A stretch of DNA of 64,000 nt, taken from the NCBI GenBank assembly GCA_024229515.1, contig JAAESI010000216.1, positions 150,767 through 214,766 on the forward strand, in the 5' to 3' direction. The position numbers were made by a program, and so were the translations under genes. The DNA is from Pseudomonadota bacterium. Lineage in GTDB: Bacteria > Myxococcota_A > UBA796 > UBA9615. Positions within the stretch are counted from its first letter, which is position 1. Every line of letters begins with the position of its first letter. Positions 1 to 11,990 of the stretch are shown here, in pieces. Below the pieces are notes generated by a model. That model saw only the letters and a list, made by a program, of their open reading frames with translations, was not told the DNA's origin and searched no databases.

Positions 1-1170
1 TCCGGCTGGGGGCCCGCTCCTCCAGGTTGAACAGCGACAGCGACTGCGCGGGCACGAAGCCCCCCGCCGTGCCGTCGTGGAAGATCACCGCCGCGGTCTC
101 GTCCGGCGACAGTGACACCCGACCACCGCGTCCTCCAGAAGGAAGACCTCGGGGTTGTCCGGGGCGGTGCCCGAGTCCGTGAGCTCGACCTTCGTCAGGT
201 ACGACGAGCTGCCCGTGTCCGAGAACAGCAGCGCGAACTGCGGCCCCTCGTTCTGCGACACCACGATGTTGTTGACGGGGTGGGGGAGCTCCAGCACCTC
301 GACGTCGAAGCTGCCCAGGTCCAGGAACGTCACCCGGGGGGAGCCGTCGGCGAGGATGGCCCGCGAGCCGTCGCGCGACCAGACGATGTCGCGCGCGCTG
401 CGCTCCAGACCGATGACATTCTCGATCAGCACCGGCGACAGGCTCAGCACGAACAGGTCATCGACGCCGTTGACCGTCACCAGCGCCTGGTTCGAGTCCG
501 GCGCCGGCACCACCAGGTTGGGGGTGCGGTGGACCGCCTCGTCCGCGGAGAAGGGGACGGCCTGCTCCAGCACTGGATCGGCGTCTAGATCGAACACGTG
601 CAGGCGGGCGGTGCTGGCGATCAGCGCGTGCCGGCCGTCGGCCGAGTAGCTCACGTCCTGCGGCTGGAACGTCAGCGATCCGGGGGTGATCTCGAGGCTC
701 CCGTCCTCGGCCTCCCGGATGACCGCGTAGGCGTTCAGGTTGAGCGAGCCTTCGACCTCGATCGACGACGCCAGCGCGGGCTCGATCCAAGCGATGGCGC
801 GGGTGCCGTCGGGGGCCCACGACAGGGTCGTGAACGGCGCCCCGAGGTCCCACTGGTCGACATCACCGTCCAGATTCAGGCGGCTCAGGGTCGAGTCCTG
901 ACGCTCCAGGGTGAACAGCTCGTCGCGCGTGGGCGGTCGGCTGAGCGCCGTCGGCCCCCGCCCCACGGAGATGCTGGTCCAGTCGCGGGCGCCGGGGTCG
1001 ATCTCCACCACCGCGTCGGTGGCGGGGGCGAGCAGGTAGACCCGGCCGTCGCGCGCCTCGGCGGACAGCGACAGCAGATCGCCCTCCCACGAGACGCTGT
1101 GGTCGGTGCCGTCGCAGCCGGCGAGGAGGCCGACCAGGAGCATGCAGGCGGACAGCAGAAGCGGCTTCAT
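1..1170 (-). CDS. Beta-propeller-like lipoprotein, 3' end outside the window, frameshifted
   Basis: The start at 1170 gives a lipoprotein signal peptide ending in LLAGC, followed by repeating short strands typical of a WD40/YVTN-like propeller (for example SWAPDGTRAIAWI and VWSRDGSRAILADG). The frame reaches a stop at 85. From about 118-120, however, the other frame carries an obvious further propeller blade (SLSPDETAAVIFHDGTAGG) that stays open to the window edge. Adding one G to a run of three restores the frame, so a homopolymer deletion is the likely cause. The gene lies 9 bases after the end of another minus-strand gene and was probably cotranscribed with it. The role is unknown; it is probably an outer-membrane or periplasmic scaffold. 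The propeller call is by repeat pattern only. Confidence 0.7.
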
Positions 1171-1179
1171 CAGATCCCC

Positions 1180-1262
1180 CTAATCGATGTCGCTGTTGAG
1201 TTCGAAGCCGGTCACGGTCTCGACCGACAGGTCCTCGGGTTCGACGAACGAGATCCGCCCCG
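1180..1262 (-). pseudogene. C-terminal fragment of an unidentified minus-strand protein
   Basis: About 26 codons on the minus strand read as a natural protein end, with SFVEPEDLSVETVTGFELN followed by SDID and a TAG stop at 1180-1182. It sits just upstream of the propeller lipoprotein, in the same direction. Upstream of about 1262 the same strand has no coding character, because the plus strand there encodes a VWA-family protein instead. The rest of this gene is therefore missing at a junction. The family cannot be named from so short a piece. Confidence 0.5.
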
Positions 1263-1263
1263 G

Positions 1264-1890
1264 GCCCCGCCGGCGCAGGCGTACAACGACCTGCTGATGG
1301 ACACCGTCACGGACCTGGGCAAGGGGGCCTACGTCTACATCGACTCCGAGGCGGAGGCGGGCCGGGCGTTCGGGCCGGGGCGGCTGGAGCAGACCCTGGC
1401 CCTGGCGGCCAAGAACGTGCGCCTCGAGATGACCCTGCCGCCGGGTGTGGTGATCGAGCGGTTCAGCGGCGAGGAGAAGAGCACCGACCCGGACGAGGTC
1501 GAGCCGCAGCACCTCGCGCCCAACGACTCGATGCAGTTCCACCAGGTGATCCACGACTGCTCTGCGGACGACGAAAGCGGCGCCCTGGTCTTCGACTTCG
1601 TGGTCACGTTCGAGGATCCGGTCACGCACGAACCGCGGTCCGAGGCGGTGAGCGTGACCCTGGACGAGCTCCTGGAGGCGCCGGCCCCCCAACTGGCGAA
1701 GGCGGACGCGATCCTCGCGTACGTCGACGCGATGGACGGCGTGTGGGGCATGAACTTCGGCGACCGGCAGACCTACCTCGACGCGGCCGCGGACTGGCTC
1801 GACGTGGAGGCGACGTCGCTGGGCGATCCCGACCTGGCGGAGCTCACGGTCCTCGGCTTCAAGCTCAAGCCGACGGCGGAGCAGTTTTGA
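1264..1890 (+). pseudogene. C-terminal part of a VWA-domain (YfbK-like) lipoprotein, 5' end missing
   Basis: About 208 residues match the tail of YfbK-like von Willebrand A proteins. Recognisable pieces are YNDLLMDTVTDLGKGAYVYI at the end of the VWA fold, then IERFSGEE, VEPQHLAPNDSM and a terminal helical region ending KLKPTAEQF. The N-terminal half, with the signal peptide and MIDAS motif, is absent. Coding sense begins abruptly at about 1264, next to an oppositely oriented gene end. No start codon for this frame makes sense. It is best read as a gene truncated by a rearrangement or a chimeric assembly join. Confidence 0.75.
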
Positions 1891-2607
1891 GGACCGCCCT
1901 GGCGCTGCTGGGGCTCGGACTGACCCTCGCGTGCGCGGCACCTCCTGAGGACGCCGACGAGCGGGAGGACCGGAATCAGTTCGAGGACGGCTGGCTCCTG
2001 GACGATGACGACTCGCAGGACGACGAGGACTGCCCCCTGATGCTGACCCAGACCAGCTTCGGCGCGGTGTTCAACGTGATCTGCGACGCCCCCGCGGGGG
2101 ATGACGACGACTCCTCGGGGGATGACGACGACTCCGCGCCCGAGCCGCCCCTCGAGGCGGTCTGCGCGCTCGAGGCCCGCATGTCCGTCCGGTTCTGGAT
2201 CGACCACGCCAGCGGCCAGTTGAACTGCGAGCAGGTCCTCGTCGGCAGCGGCACGATCTCGCTCGGCGCAGGCGCAGCCGTTGACTTCGCCGACAGCACA
2301 ACCAGGGCGCGATCATGTCGGCCGGCGTGCACGCGGCGCTGGGCACCGACTACGGCCTGAACAACGAACTCTCCGCCGCGGCCATGCAGGAAGCCTACGG
2401 CGACTTCGGCCTCACCTACGCGGGGCTGCGCTTCCAGGACGCCCGCCGGGGCGGGGCCGCGGCGGACCTCGGCGATCTGTTCGCCCCCGCCGGGGACGCC
2501 GGCGACTACGTCCCCGACATGGTCCTCTACTTCAACCCGGAGACGAACCCGGCGGCCGATCCGACCGTGCCCACGGGGCTGGTCGGGGAGCACGCGGCCG
2601 GCTCGAC

Positions 2608-2629
<22 letters not shown>
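1887..2629 (+). CDS. Asp-rich lipoprotein, frameshifted near 2296
   Basis: The likely TTG start at 1887 overlaps the TGA of the VWA fragment (TTGA), and the product opens with LRTALALLGLGLTLAC, a lipoprotein-type signal. Two DDDDS clusters follow (GDDDDSSGDDDDSAPEP). The frame breaks near 2296: inserting one C there gives FADSHNQGAIMSAGVHAALG, and the protein continues to a TAG at 2627-2629. The restored product is about 247 residues. No family is recognised. The translational overlap suggests it is coexpressed with the VWA gene. Its last 22 bases overlap the extended 3' end of the convergent membrane gene. Confidence 0.6.
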
Positions 2630-4277
<1,648 letters not shown>

Positions 4278-4413
4278 CGCGTTCCCCGGGTGCGGTCGGC
4301 CGCGCGGGACGAACCCTCCCCCGGGTCGAGGGAGCGGCGAAGGGCTGAGTCGGGCCCGTGTGATCGGGTGCCCGAAGCGCGTGCCAATCGGGCACCGTCG
4401 GGCCCGCGGAGGG

Positions 4414-5673
4414 CTACTCCGGCTGCCAGCCTTCGGGCAGCAGCGGCGCATCCCCGTAGGGGCGGTACAGCGGGTCGCCGAGGAACGTCGCCATCCACTC
4501 GGTCACCGGCGTCGCCATGTAGGACGCCTCCGCGAAGCTGTAGCCCTGGAAGAGGAAGCGATAGAACTGGTCGTAGCCCATCAGTCCGGCGACGTAGGGC
4601 TCCGCCACCGCCCCCATCGTCGCCACCGCGCCTCGCTGGAGCACGTTGGCAGACCAGTTGGTGCCGCCGCGGGGGTCGCAGGCGGAGCACGAGTCGAAGT
4701 GCAGGCTGATGGAGCCGAAGTTCCAGTCCCACACGTCGTTGTAGTTGTTGAACGAGTACCAGCCTCCGTAATAGAGGGCGTCGGGCCCGGTCAGGGGGGC
4801 GGGGTCCGTGCCGATCTCGGCGTTGTTCTCGTCGTAGATCGTGGTGAAGCCAGCGTCTTCGAAGGCCTGCACCAGCCGGGTCAGCTCCCACTCGACCGAC
4901 TGGTAGCTGCCGAAGCCATCGGTGTCGTCGCGCGTCTGCCACCCCCGATCGACGTACGCGAGGCCCGTCAGGTCGGTCTCTTCGGCCAGGATCGCGTCGT
5001 CCACGAGCCGCATCGCATCCGCCGGGGTGGCGCCGTCCAACCGGGTCACGAGGTAGAAGTTCGCGCCCCCCTGCTCGCGCCAATCGGCGATCGACAGCCC
5101 CTCTTCGTAGACGCCGCCCATGGAGTCCGCGGCCCGGTAGTACGGCGAGTAGATCGGGCTGACGGGGAGCTCGTCGTGGCGGTAGGGCGCGGTCAGCAGC
5201 GCATCCAACGACGCCGGCACGATGTTGCTCGAGTCGGCGAGGTCGCGGGACGCCCCGACGACCCGGTAGGGCATGCCCCAGACCGTCACGAAGATCAGGT
5301 AGTCCCCCCACGCGCCGTCGATGCAGTCGAGCACCGGCACGCCCACCCCGGCGCTGTAGGCGGACGCCTCGATCGCGTCGATGCCGCCCGGGGTGGTGGG
5401 GCACAGCGCCGAGTCGGGCAGTCCGCGGGAGGCCACGTAGTGCTCGGCGACGGCCAACGAGTCGGGCTCGTCGGCGTTGTAGATCACGAGCATGCGATCG
5501 GTGATCGGGGCCTCGACGGGACCGGAGTCGTCGTCGTCGGCGACGTCGTCGTCATCGGAGGCCGCGGAGTCGTCCGCGGCGGAGTCATCATCGTCGTCAC
5601 CGACGGGGCCCGGCGTGGGGCAGCCAACGAGCCCGCCCAGGAGAAGGAGCAGCAGCGGCCAACTCCGCGTCAT
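4414..5673 (-). CDS. TIGR03790 family lipoprotein
   Basis: A 419-residue protein with a lipoprotein signal (LLLLLLGGLVGC), a long Asp/Ser/Ala linker, and a large domain starting ITDRMLVIYNADEPDSLAVA and containing ASRGLPDSALCP, both hallmarks of the TIGR03790 family of unknown function. Near the C-terminus, VLQRGAVATMGAVAEPYV and FAEASYMATPV resemble the gingipain/caspase-like fold seen in some relatives. I cannot identify a catalytic pair with certainty. The ATG at 5673 overlaps the stop of the upstream small membrane gene (ATGA), so the two are likely translationally coupled. Confidence 0.8.
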   Translation of the reverse strand: MTRSWPLLLLLLGGLVGCPTPGPVGDDDDDSAADDSAASDDDDVADDDDSGPVEAPITDRMLVIYNADEPDSLAVAEHYVASRGLPDSALCPTTPGGIDAIEASAYSAGVGVPVLDCIDGAWGDYLIFVTVWGMPYRVVGASRDLADSSNIVPASLDALLTAPYRHDELPVSPIYSPYYRAADSMGGVYEEGLSIADWREQGGANFYLVTRLDGATPADAMRLVDDAILAEETDLTGLAYVDRGWQTRDDTDGFGSYQSVEWELTRLVQAFEDAGFTTIYDENNAEIGTDPAPLTGPDALYYGGWYSFNNYNDVWDWNFGSISLHFDSCSACDPRGGTNWSANVLQRGAVATMGAVAEPYVAGLMGYDQFYRFLFQGYSFAEASYMATPVTEWMATFLGDPLYRPYGDAPLLPEGWQPE

Positions 5674-5864
5674 TTCTCGAAGAATTCCTCTTCGAGGGCC
5701 TCTTCGTCCTGGCCCGGCATGAGCAGTTGCGCCAGCTCCATGCACCAGAGCACCGCCCGCAGACCCGCGAACCCGATGACGATGAAGCCGAGCGTCGGTG
5801 ACGACTCCCGGAAGGCCATCCCGAAGAACAGCAGCATCGCGACGGTGCCCAGCCCGAGCAGCAT
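5670..5864 (-). CDS. Small two-helix membrane protein
   Basis: From the ATG at 5864, which is preceded by a GGGGG-rich stretch, the product is 64 residues. It has two hydrophobic segments (LLGLGTVAMLLFFGMAF and FIVIGFAGLRAVLWCMEL) and an acidic tail (DEEALEEEFFEK). An upstream ATG pair at 5901-5906 would add 14 residues but would place the divergent glycosyltransferase's ribosome site inside this gene, so the shorter start is preferred. The stop overlaps the start of the TIGR03790 gene. Family unknown; it may be a membrane partner of that lipoprotein. Confidence 0.55.
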   Translation of the reverse strand: MLLGLGTVAMLLFFGMAFRESSPTLGFIVIGFAGLRAVLWCMELAQLLMPGQDEEALEEEFFEK

Positions 5865-5889
5865 CCGAGCCCCCCGGGGGAGGCTTGCT

Positions 5890-6615
5890 ATGGTCCCACG
5901 CATCATGCTTTCCGTCTCCGTCGTGATGTTTGCATACAACGAAGAAGCCAACATCCGCCCCTGCATGGAGGAGGCGCTCGACTTCCTTGCGTCGGCCTGC
6001 TCAGACTACGAACTCATCCTGGTGTCCGACGGCAGCAGCGACGGTACACCCGATGTCGCGCGCGAGGTGATGGCGGAGCGCCCCGATCACGTCCAGGTCG
6101 TCCACTACACGCCCAACCGGGGCATCGGCGGCGCCCTCAAGGCGGGCTACGCGGTGGCGCGCAAGGACTGGATCAGCTGCCTCCCGGCGGACGGCCAGGT
6201 CCCTCCCTCGGGGCTGCAGAACCTGTTCGACGTCGTGCTCCAGGACCCGTCGATCGACCTCGTCACCTGCCACTTCCCGCACCGCTTCCAGGAAGCCGAC
6301 AACCTGATGCGCAAGGTGCTCAGCCGCGGGCTCCGGGTCGTCATGTGGACCGCCACCGGGGTCTCCCGGAAGCTCGACGGCGTCTACCTGATCCCCCGCG
6401 AGACGGTGCAGGGCATGGAGCTTCGCAGCGACACCTTCTTCCTCAACCTGGAGCTGCCGATCAAGGCCATCCGGTCGGGGATGAAGCCCGGCGAGGCGAC
6501 CATGCACATCCGCCCGCGCATGAGCGGCAGCTCCAAGGTGCTGAACGTGCGCCGGATCAAGATGGTCGCCCGCGAGACGCTCCGGCTCGGGCTCGAGCTT
6601 CGCCTGGGGGTCTGA
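5890..6615 (+). CDS. Family 2 glycosyltransferase (DPM1-like)
   Basis: A 241-residue GT-A fold enzyme. The N-terminus SVSVVMFAYNEEANI is the classic nucleotide-sugar binding strand, VSDGSSDGTPD is the next conserved loop, and LPADGQVPP supplies the metal-binding Asp region seen in polyprenyl-phosphate sugar transferases. NRGIGGALKAGYAVA is also typical of this group. The ATG at 5890 has a strong GGGGGAGG site eight bases upstream. No membrane helix is present, so it probably acts at the inner face of the membrane, making a lipid-linked sugar for the GT-C-like enzymes nearby. CapA follows after five bases. Confidence 0.85.
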   Translation: MVPRIMLSVSVVMFAYNEEANIRPCMEEALDFLASACSDYELILVSDGSSDGTPDVAREVMAERPDHVQVVHYTPNRGIGGALKAGYAVARKDWISCLPADGQVPPSGLQNLFDVVLQDPSIDLVTCHFPHRFQEADNLMRKVLSRGLRVVMWTATGVSRKLDGVYLIPRETVQGMELRSDTFFLNLELPIKAIRSGMKPGEATMHIRPRMSGSSKVLNVRRIKMVARETLRLGLELRLGV

Positions 6616-6620
6616 GCCGC

Positions 6621-7745
6621 GTGACCTCCCGTTTCCGCCGAGCTGGCCTGGGGCTGCTCGCGATCGCCGCCCTCGTCGGCCTCATCGTCGGGGTCGTCGT
6701 GCTCGTGGGCGTGCTGCGCCCCTCCGGCATCCCCGAGACCCCCGTCGATCAGGCCGCGGACGAGACGACATTCGCGTGCCCCTCGCCCTGCGACCGCTAC
6801 GCCATCGCGTTCGCCGGCGACACGATGATCGGCAGCGCCGCGTCCAAGAGGATCCGCAAGCACGGGTACGAGTACGTGTTTCAGCGGGTCCCCAAGACCC
6901 TCGCCCGGGCCGACTACACCATCGTCAACGCCGAGGCGCCGATCTCGACCCTCAACGAGCAGTACGACCCCGATCGGAAGTGGTCCTACGCCACCCGCCC
7001 CGCGGCCGCCAAGGCGATGAGCGACCACGGCATCGACGCGGTCGGCTTCGCCAACAACCACACCTTCGACCGCGGCCTCGAGGGGATCGAGCAGACCTGG
7101 ACGCTCGGGCCCAAGAACGGGCTCGCCGTCTTCGGAGGGGGGAGGGACCGCGACCAGGCCGAGGCGCCGCTGATGATCTCCACGCCCCACGGAACGGTCG
7201 GCATCGTCGGCATCGAATCCCGCACCCGGGTCGGCCACGAAGCCACGCCCGAACACGCGGGCACCCCCCGGCTGCGGCGTGAAACGGTGCGGCGGCAGTA
7301 CGAGCGCGCCGTGGCCATGGGCGCGGACTGGGTCGTCGCCTACGTCCACTGGGGCGCGAACTACTGGAACCTGCTCCCCAACCAGAAGCGGTTCGCGAAG
7401 GTCTTCGCCGAGGAGGGCTACGACCTCGTAATCGGCCACGGACCGCACGTCATCCAGGGCGTGGGCCGCTTCGGGACGATGCCGGTCGTCTACTCCCTGG
7501 GGAACTTCATCTTCAACACGCCGGGGCGGTTCAAGCACTTCGAACAGCCCGGCTACGGCCTGATCGCCACCGCCTACCTGGGCCCCGATGGGTTCGAGGG
7601 GCTCGAGCTGGACTGCATCCAGGCGGACAACCAGCAGACCCGGTACCGCGTCAGTCGGTGCAAGAAGGAAGAGCGCGTCGACGCGTTCGCTCGGCTCGGG
7701 GGCCTCGTTCAGGTCCGCCGCCACCTGGGGGTCGTGACGTGGTGA
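6621..7745 (+). CDS. CapA family protein (poly-gamma-glutamate/capsule type metallophosphoesterase fold)
   Basis: The GTG at 6621 gives 374 residues with one N-terminal membrane anchor (about residues 9-31). The catalytic domain follows, with the CapA motifs AFAGDTMIGS, VNAEAPIS, GFANNHTFDRG, AYVHWGANYW, IGHGPHVIQG and YSLGNFIF. Known members act in anchoring or processing polyglutamate capsules, but the family is wide and no capB/capC genes are visible, so a surface polysaccharide role is as likely. It lies five bases after the glycosyltransferase and overlaps the next gene by four bases, so these three form one operon. Confidence 0.85.
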   Translation: MTSRFRRAGLGLLAIAALVGLIVGVVVLVGVLRPSGIPETPVDQAADETTFACPSPCDRYAIAFAGDTMIGSAASKRIRKHGYEYVFQRVPKTLARADYTIVNAEAPISTLNEQYDPDRKWSYATRPAAAKAMSDHGIDAVGFANNHTFDRGLEGIEQTWTLGPKNGLAVFGGGRDRDQAEAPLMISTPHGTVGIVGIESRTRVGHEATPEHAGTPRLRRETVRRQYERAVAMGADWVVAYVHWGANYWNLLPNQKRFAKVFAEEGYDLVIGHGPHVIQGVGRFGTMPVVYSLGNFIFNTPGRFKHFEQPGYGLIATAYLGPDGFEGLELDCIQADNQQTRYRVSRCKKEERVDAFARLGGLVQVRRHLGVVTW

Positions 7746-9364
7746 CTCGACGTGACGTGCTCCTCGCCGGCGCCGTGCCCGTGCTCTGGTTCGCGGGGGT
7801 GCACGGGGCCGCCGCCCTGGGGCTGATCAGCCAGGAAGAGACGACCTTCTCGTACACGATCATCGGTCCGGTGGCGGCGGTGCTCTGGCTCGCCATGGTG
7901 GTCACGGAGATCCGCGAACGTCGACGCATCGCGTGGTTCACGCCGCTGTTCGTCGGGCTCGCCCTGACCGCGCTGGTGGCGCACCACGGACGCACCCTGG
8001 TGCCGACGATGACGGGCGACACGTTCCGCTCCTGGTCCGTCTTCCACTACTACACCGGGAGCAAGTACTTCGAGGAGCTCGGCTACTTGGAGCTGTACGG
8101 CGCCACGGTGGCTGCCGACGACGACTTCCTCGCCGCCGGGGGGGACGCCGCGCTGTCGTTCGGCGGAGCCAAGAAGGTCCGCGACCTCCGCACCTACAAG
8201 GTCCGGCCGCGGACCGAGATCGCAGCCGAGTTCGACCGGTCCCTGATCACCCCCGACCGCCTGGCCGAGCTGGGGCGGGACACCCGCTTCATGGCTGCCC
8301 AGGAGCGCGCCCAGGGACGGGAAGACCGGGTCCGCCGGGTGCTCATGGACCTGGGCTACAACCCCGCGCCGCCGTGGACGATGCTCGGGGTCCCGCTGGC
8401 CTCCACGATCGACCCCGGGGGGCGGGGGTGGGCGTTGGTCACGTCCTCGGATGTCTGGATGCACGTCGTCATCGCGCTGGCGTTGGCGTGGGCGTTCGGC
8501 CTGCGGACGGCCGCCATCGCGATGGTCTGGATCCACGCGGTCCTGTTCAACAGCCGGATCTTGATCGGCGGGTTCTTCAACTTCGACTGGCTCGCCGCGA
8601 CCGTGCTCGGCCTCGCCGCCTGGCACAAGGGGAAACCGGCGCTCGCAGGAGCGGCGTTGGCGTGGGCGGGGATGACCCGCATCTTCCCGGGGTTGATGGC
8701 GCTTCCGTTGGTCGGGCAGGCGGCCTGGGACCTGGTGCGGCGCCGCCGGCCGGACCCTGCGCAGCTCCGCTTCACGCTCGTGTTCTGCTCGCTCTGTGCG
8801 CTGCTGTTGGCCGGGTCCCACGCCACCGGGCGGGGCGCCGACACGTGGCCGGAGTGGAAGGAGAACATCGAGATGCACACCTCCCAGCACGCCCGGTCGG
8901 GGGCGCGCCGGGTCGGCCTGGGCAAGCTCGTGCGTCACTTCCCCTCGGAGAAGCGGTTCCTGCGGGCGCCGCGCCGGACGAGCCCGGAGCAGAACCAGAC
9001 GATCGTGCTGCGCAAGCGCGTGGCCTCGGTGCTGGGGCTCCTGCTCCTGTTCGCCGCCCTGCGCGGCCGCTCCGACCTCGAGGCGATGCTCCTGATGCTG
9101 TTCGCGGCGTGGCTGCTTACCACCTCGAGCCGCTACTACGCGTCGGTCTGGGCGCTGTTCTTCCTGCTGCCCACCCAACGCCCCGACGGCTCGGCGTCGT
9201 GGCCTGGCGTCATCGCCGGCGGTGGGGTCATGGCGGTCGCGGTGCTGCTTCCGATGTTCCCCAACCCGGGCTCCCGCTACCTCGCGCTCAACTACGTCGC
9301 CGGTGCGATGTTCGTCGCGCTGTGTGCCTCCTACCTGCGTTCCCGGGCCGTCGCCCGGGCGTGA
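7742..9364 (+). CDS. Polytopic membrane protein, GT-C/DUF2029-like (paralogue 1)
   Basis: A 540-residue protein with around ten hydrophobic segments. The GTG at 7742 overlaps the CapA stop (GTGA); a GTG at 7739 is possible. After two or three helices comes a periplasmic stretch with VFHYYTGSKYFEELGY, then ALAGAALAWAGMTRIFPG, and later the WPEWKENIEMHTSQHARSG loop. The overall layout resembles mannosyltransferase-like GT-C proteins. The same landmarks occur in the gene at 11987, so the two are paralogues flanking the kinase and APS kinase. Activity is inferred; the sugar donor is unknown. Confidence 0.7.
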   Translation: MTRRDVLLAGAVPVLWFAGVHGAAALGLISQEETTFSYTIIGPVAAVLWLAMVVTEIRERRRIAWFTPLFVGLALTALVAHHGRTLVPTMTGDTFRSWSVFHYYTGSKYFEELGYLELYGATVAADDDFLAAGGDAALSFGGAKKVRDLRTYKVRPRTEIAAEFDRSLITPDRLAELGRDTRFMAAQERAQGREDRVRRVLMDLGYNPAPPWTMLGVPLASTIDPGGRGWALVTSSDVWMHVVIALALAWAFGLRTAAIAMVWIHAVLFNSRILIGGFFNFDWLAATVLGLAAWHKGKPALAGAALAWAGMTRIFPGLMALPLVGQAAWDLVRRRRPDPAQLRFTLVFCSLCALLLAGSHATGRGADTWPEWKENIEMHTSQHARSGARRVGLGKLVRHFPSEKRFLRAPRRTSPEQNQTIVLRKRVASVLGLLLLFAALRGRSDLEAMLLMLFAAWLLTTSSRYYASVWALFFLLPTQRPDGSASWPGVIAGGGVMAVAVLLPMFPNPGSRYLALNYVAGAMFVALCASYLRSRAVARA

Positions 9365-9392
9365 GGTCACAAATCTCGTAGGATCCAAGCGC

Positions 9393-10437
<1,045 letters not shown>

Positions 10438-10440
<3 letters not shown>

Positions 10441-11382
10441 CGAGCCGAGTCCGCGGCCCTCGCCCTCATCCCGTTCGCGGTGCACGCGGGCTCCCGCGAA
10501 GTCCGCTGGAATGGCACCGCCCTGGCCGATCCGACGGCGCGGGTGGAACTCGGCCCCGGCCGCCACCTGCTGCAGTGGAGCGATGACGACAGCAACATCT
10601 TCGGCGCCTGGGTCGTGATCGCGCCCACCGCCAAGACGCCGGTGCTGGTGACCTCCAAGCGGCCCCACGCGGTCTCGTTGCTCGCGACGGGCATGGACTC
10701 CGAGGCCGGCCGAGCGGCGCTGGGCCCGTGGCTGGACGCGATCCGCAGGGCCCACGGACTCAGCGGCATCGTCGTGCTCGTCGACGGAGAGCGCCCCCAG
10801 AGCGGCTACCGCATCGGCGAGGACGGCCTCACGGCGTAGACCGCGGACGTGGCCGCGGCCGTCGAGATGCAGCCCGACCGGGCGCGCGTGCTGCTCGGCG
10901 GCGGTTGGCTCACCACCGGGCTGGGCGACTTCCAGCACGGGGACATCCGGTTCGCCTTCGACATCAAGATCGCGGGCCCGCTCCACGTCGTGGTCGACAT
11001 CAACACCGGGGCCGCGCCGATCAGCCACTCCGGGAACGCGGACTGGGACGGCGGCATCTCGTGGCTCCCCGGGTTCGGTGCCGGCATCGCGATCCGCAAG
11101 CCGCTGGGGCTCGTGCAGCCCTTCTTCAGCATCACTGGCGGGATCTGGAGCACGCCCGAGTTCGACGTCGAGGCGAGCCTCGGCGGGGTCCCCCTGGACG
11201 AGGGGGCGAGCAAGTTCGAGCGAGGCAGCGGCCCGGTCACCCCCCGCCTGTTCGCCGACGGCGGCATCGACGTCATCCCCGCCGGCGGCCAGGCGGTCAT
11301 CCGCGTCACTGGCGGCGTCGGCTACGGCCTCAGCTTCCAGGCACGGGCCAGCTTGCTGGTCGGCGTGCGCTTCGGGCGGTAG
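10438..11382 (+). CDS. Secreted or extracytoplasmic protein with in-frame TAG at 10837
   Basis: From about 10438 the frame reads ALALIPFAVHAG, like the end of a signal peptide, then REVRWNGTALADPTARVELG. A TAG stands at 10837-10839, but the identical frame continues with coding-like sequence (ADVAAAVEMQPDRARVLLGG, then RFAFDIKIAGPLHVVVDINT) to RVTGGVGYGLSFQARASLLV and a TAG at 11382. The second half has the alternating hydrophobic pattern of an outer-membrane or beta-sandwich protein. No start codon is identifiable, probably because of an indel or deletion near 10438. No family is recognised; it could be the C-terminal sensor part of the preceding kinase. Confidence 0.45.
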
Positions 11383-11393
11383 CCTCCCCGCGC

Positions 11394-11990
11394 ATGGGCG
11401 CAGACAACCTCACGTGGCACGCGGGCAAGGTCTCGGCTGACGACCGCGAGCGTGTGCTCGGTCACCAGGCCGCCTGTTTGTGGTTCACCGGGCTCTCCGG
11501 CTCGGGCAAGTCGACCCTGTCGCGGGCCGTCGAGAAGCGCCTCAACGAACTCGGCGCCCACGCCTACTGCCTCGACGGCGACAACGTGCGCATGGGGCTC
11601 AACGGCGACCTCGGGTTCAGCCCTGAGGACCGCACCGAGAACATCCGCCGCATCGGCGAAGTCGCGCGGCTGTTCGTCGACAGCGGCGCCATCGTGCTGA
11701 CCGCCTTCATCAGCCCCTACCGGGCCGACCGAGACGCCGCCCGGGGGCTGATCGGCGACTCGTTCGCGGAGGTCTGGGTCAACCCGGGCCTCGCCGTGTG
11801 CGAGGAGCGTGACCCCAAGGGGCTCTACAAGCGCGCCCGCGCCGGCGAGATCGCCCAGTTCACCGGCATCTCGGCCCCCTACGAAGCGCCCGCGTCGGCC
11901 GAGTTCGAGGTCGACACCGGAGCCTTGGACGTGGACGCCTCCACCGAGCGGGTCGTCGAATGGCTCCGCGAGGCGGGCATCCTGCGGTGA
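11394..11990 (+). CDS. cysC: Adenylyl-sulfate (APS) kinase
   Basis: A 198-residue enzyme that phosphorylates APS to PAPS. It shows the P-loop FTGLSGSGKSTLS, the substrate pocket motif LDGDNVRMGLNGDLGFSPED, the RTENIRRIGEVARLF helix, and TAFISPYRADRDAAR. These are close to textbook CysC. The start ATG at 11394 is 12 bases after the previous gene. No sulfurylase (cysDN or sat) is nearby. Its place between two membrane glycosyltransferase-like genes makes supply of PAPS for sulfated surface molecules a reasonable guess, alongside ordinary sulfur assimilation. Confidence 0.93.
   Translation: MGADNLTWHAGKVSADDRERVLGHQAACLWFTGLSGSGKSTLSRAVEKRLNELGAHAYCLDGDNVRMGLNGDLGFSPEDRTENIRRIGEVARLFVDSGAIVLTAFISPYRADRDAARGLIGDSFAEVWVNPGLAVCEERDPKGLYKRARAGEIAQFTGISAPYEAPASAEFEVDTGALDVDASTERVVEWLREAGILR

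Noticed and set aside
598..1890. Long plus-strand frame read as one 430-residue protein
   Set aside because: Only the part from about 1264 resembles a protein family; the first half is antisense to the propeller lipoprotein.
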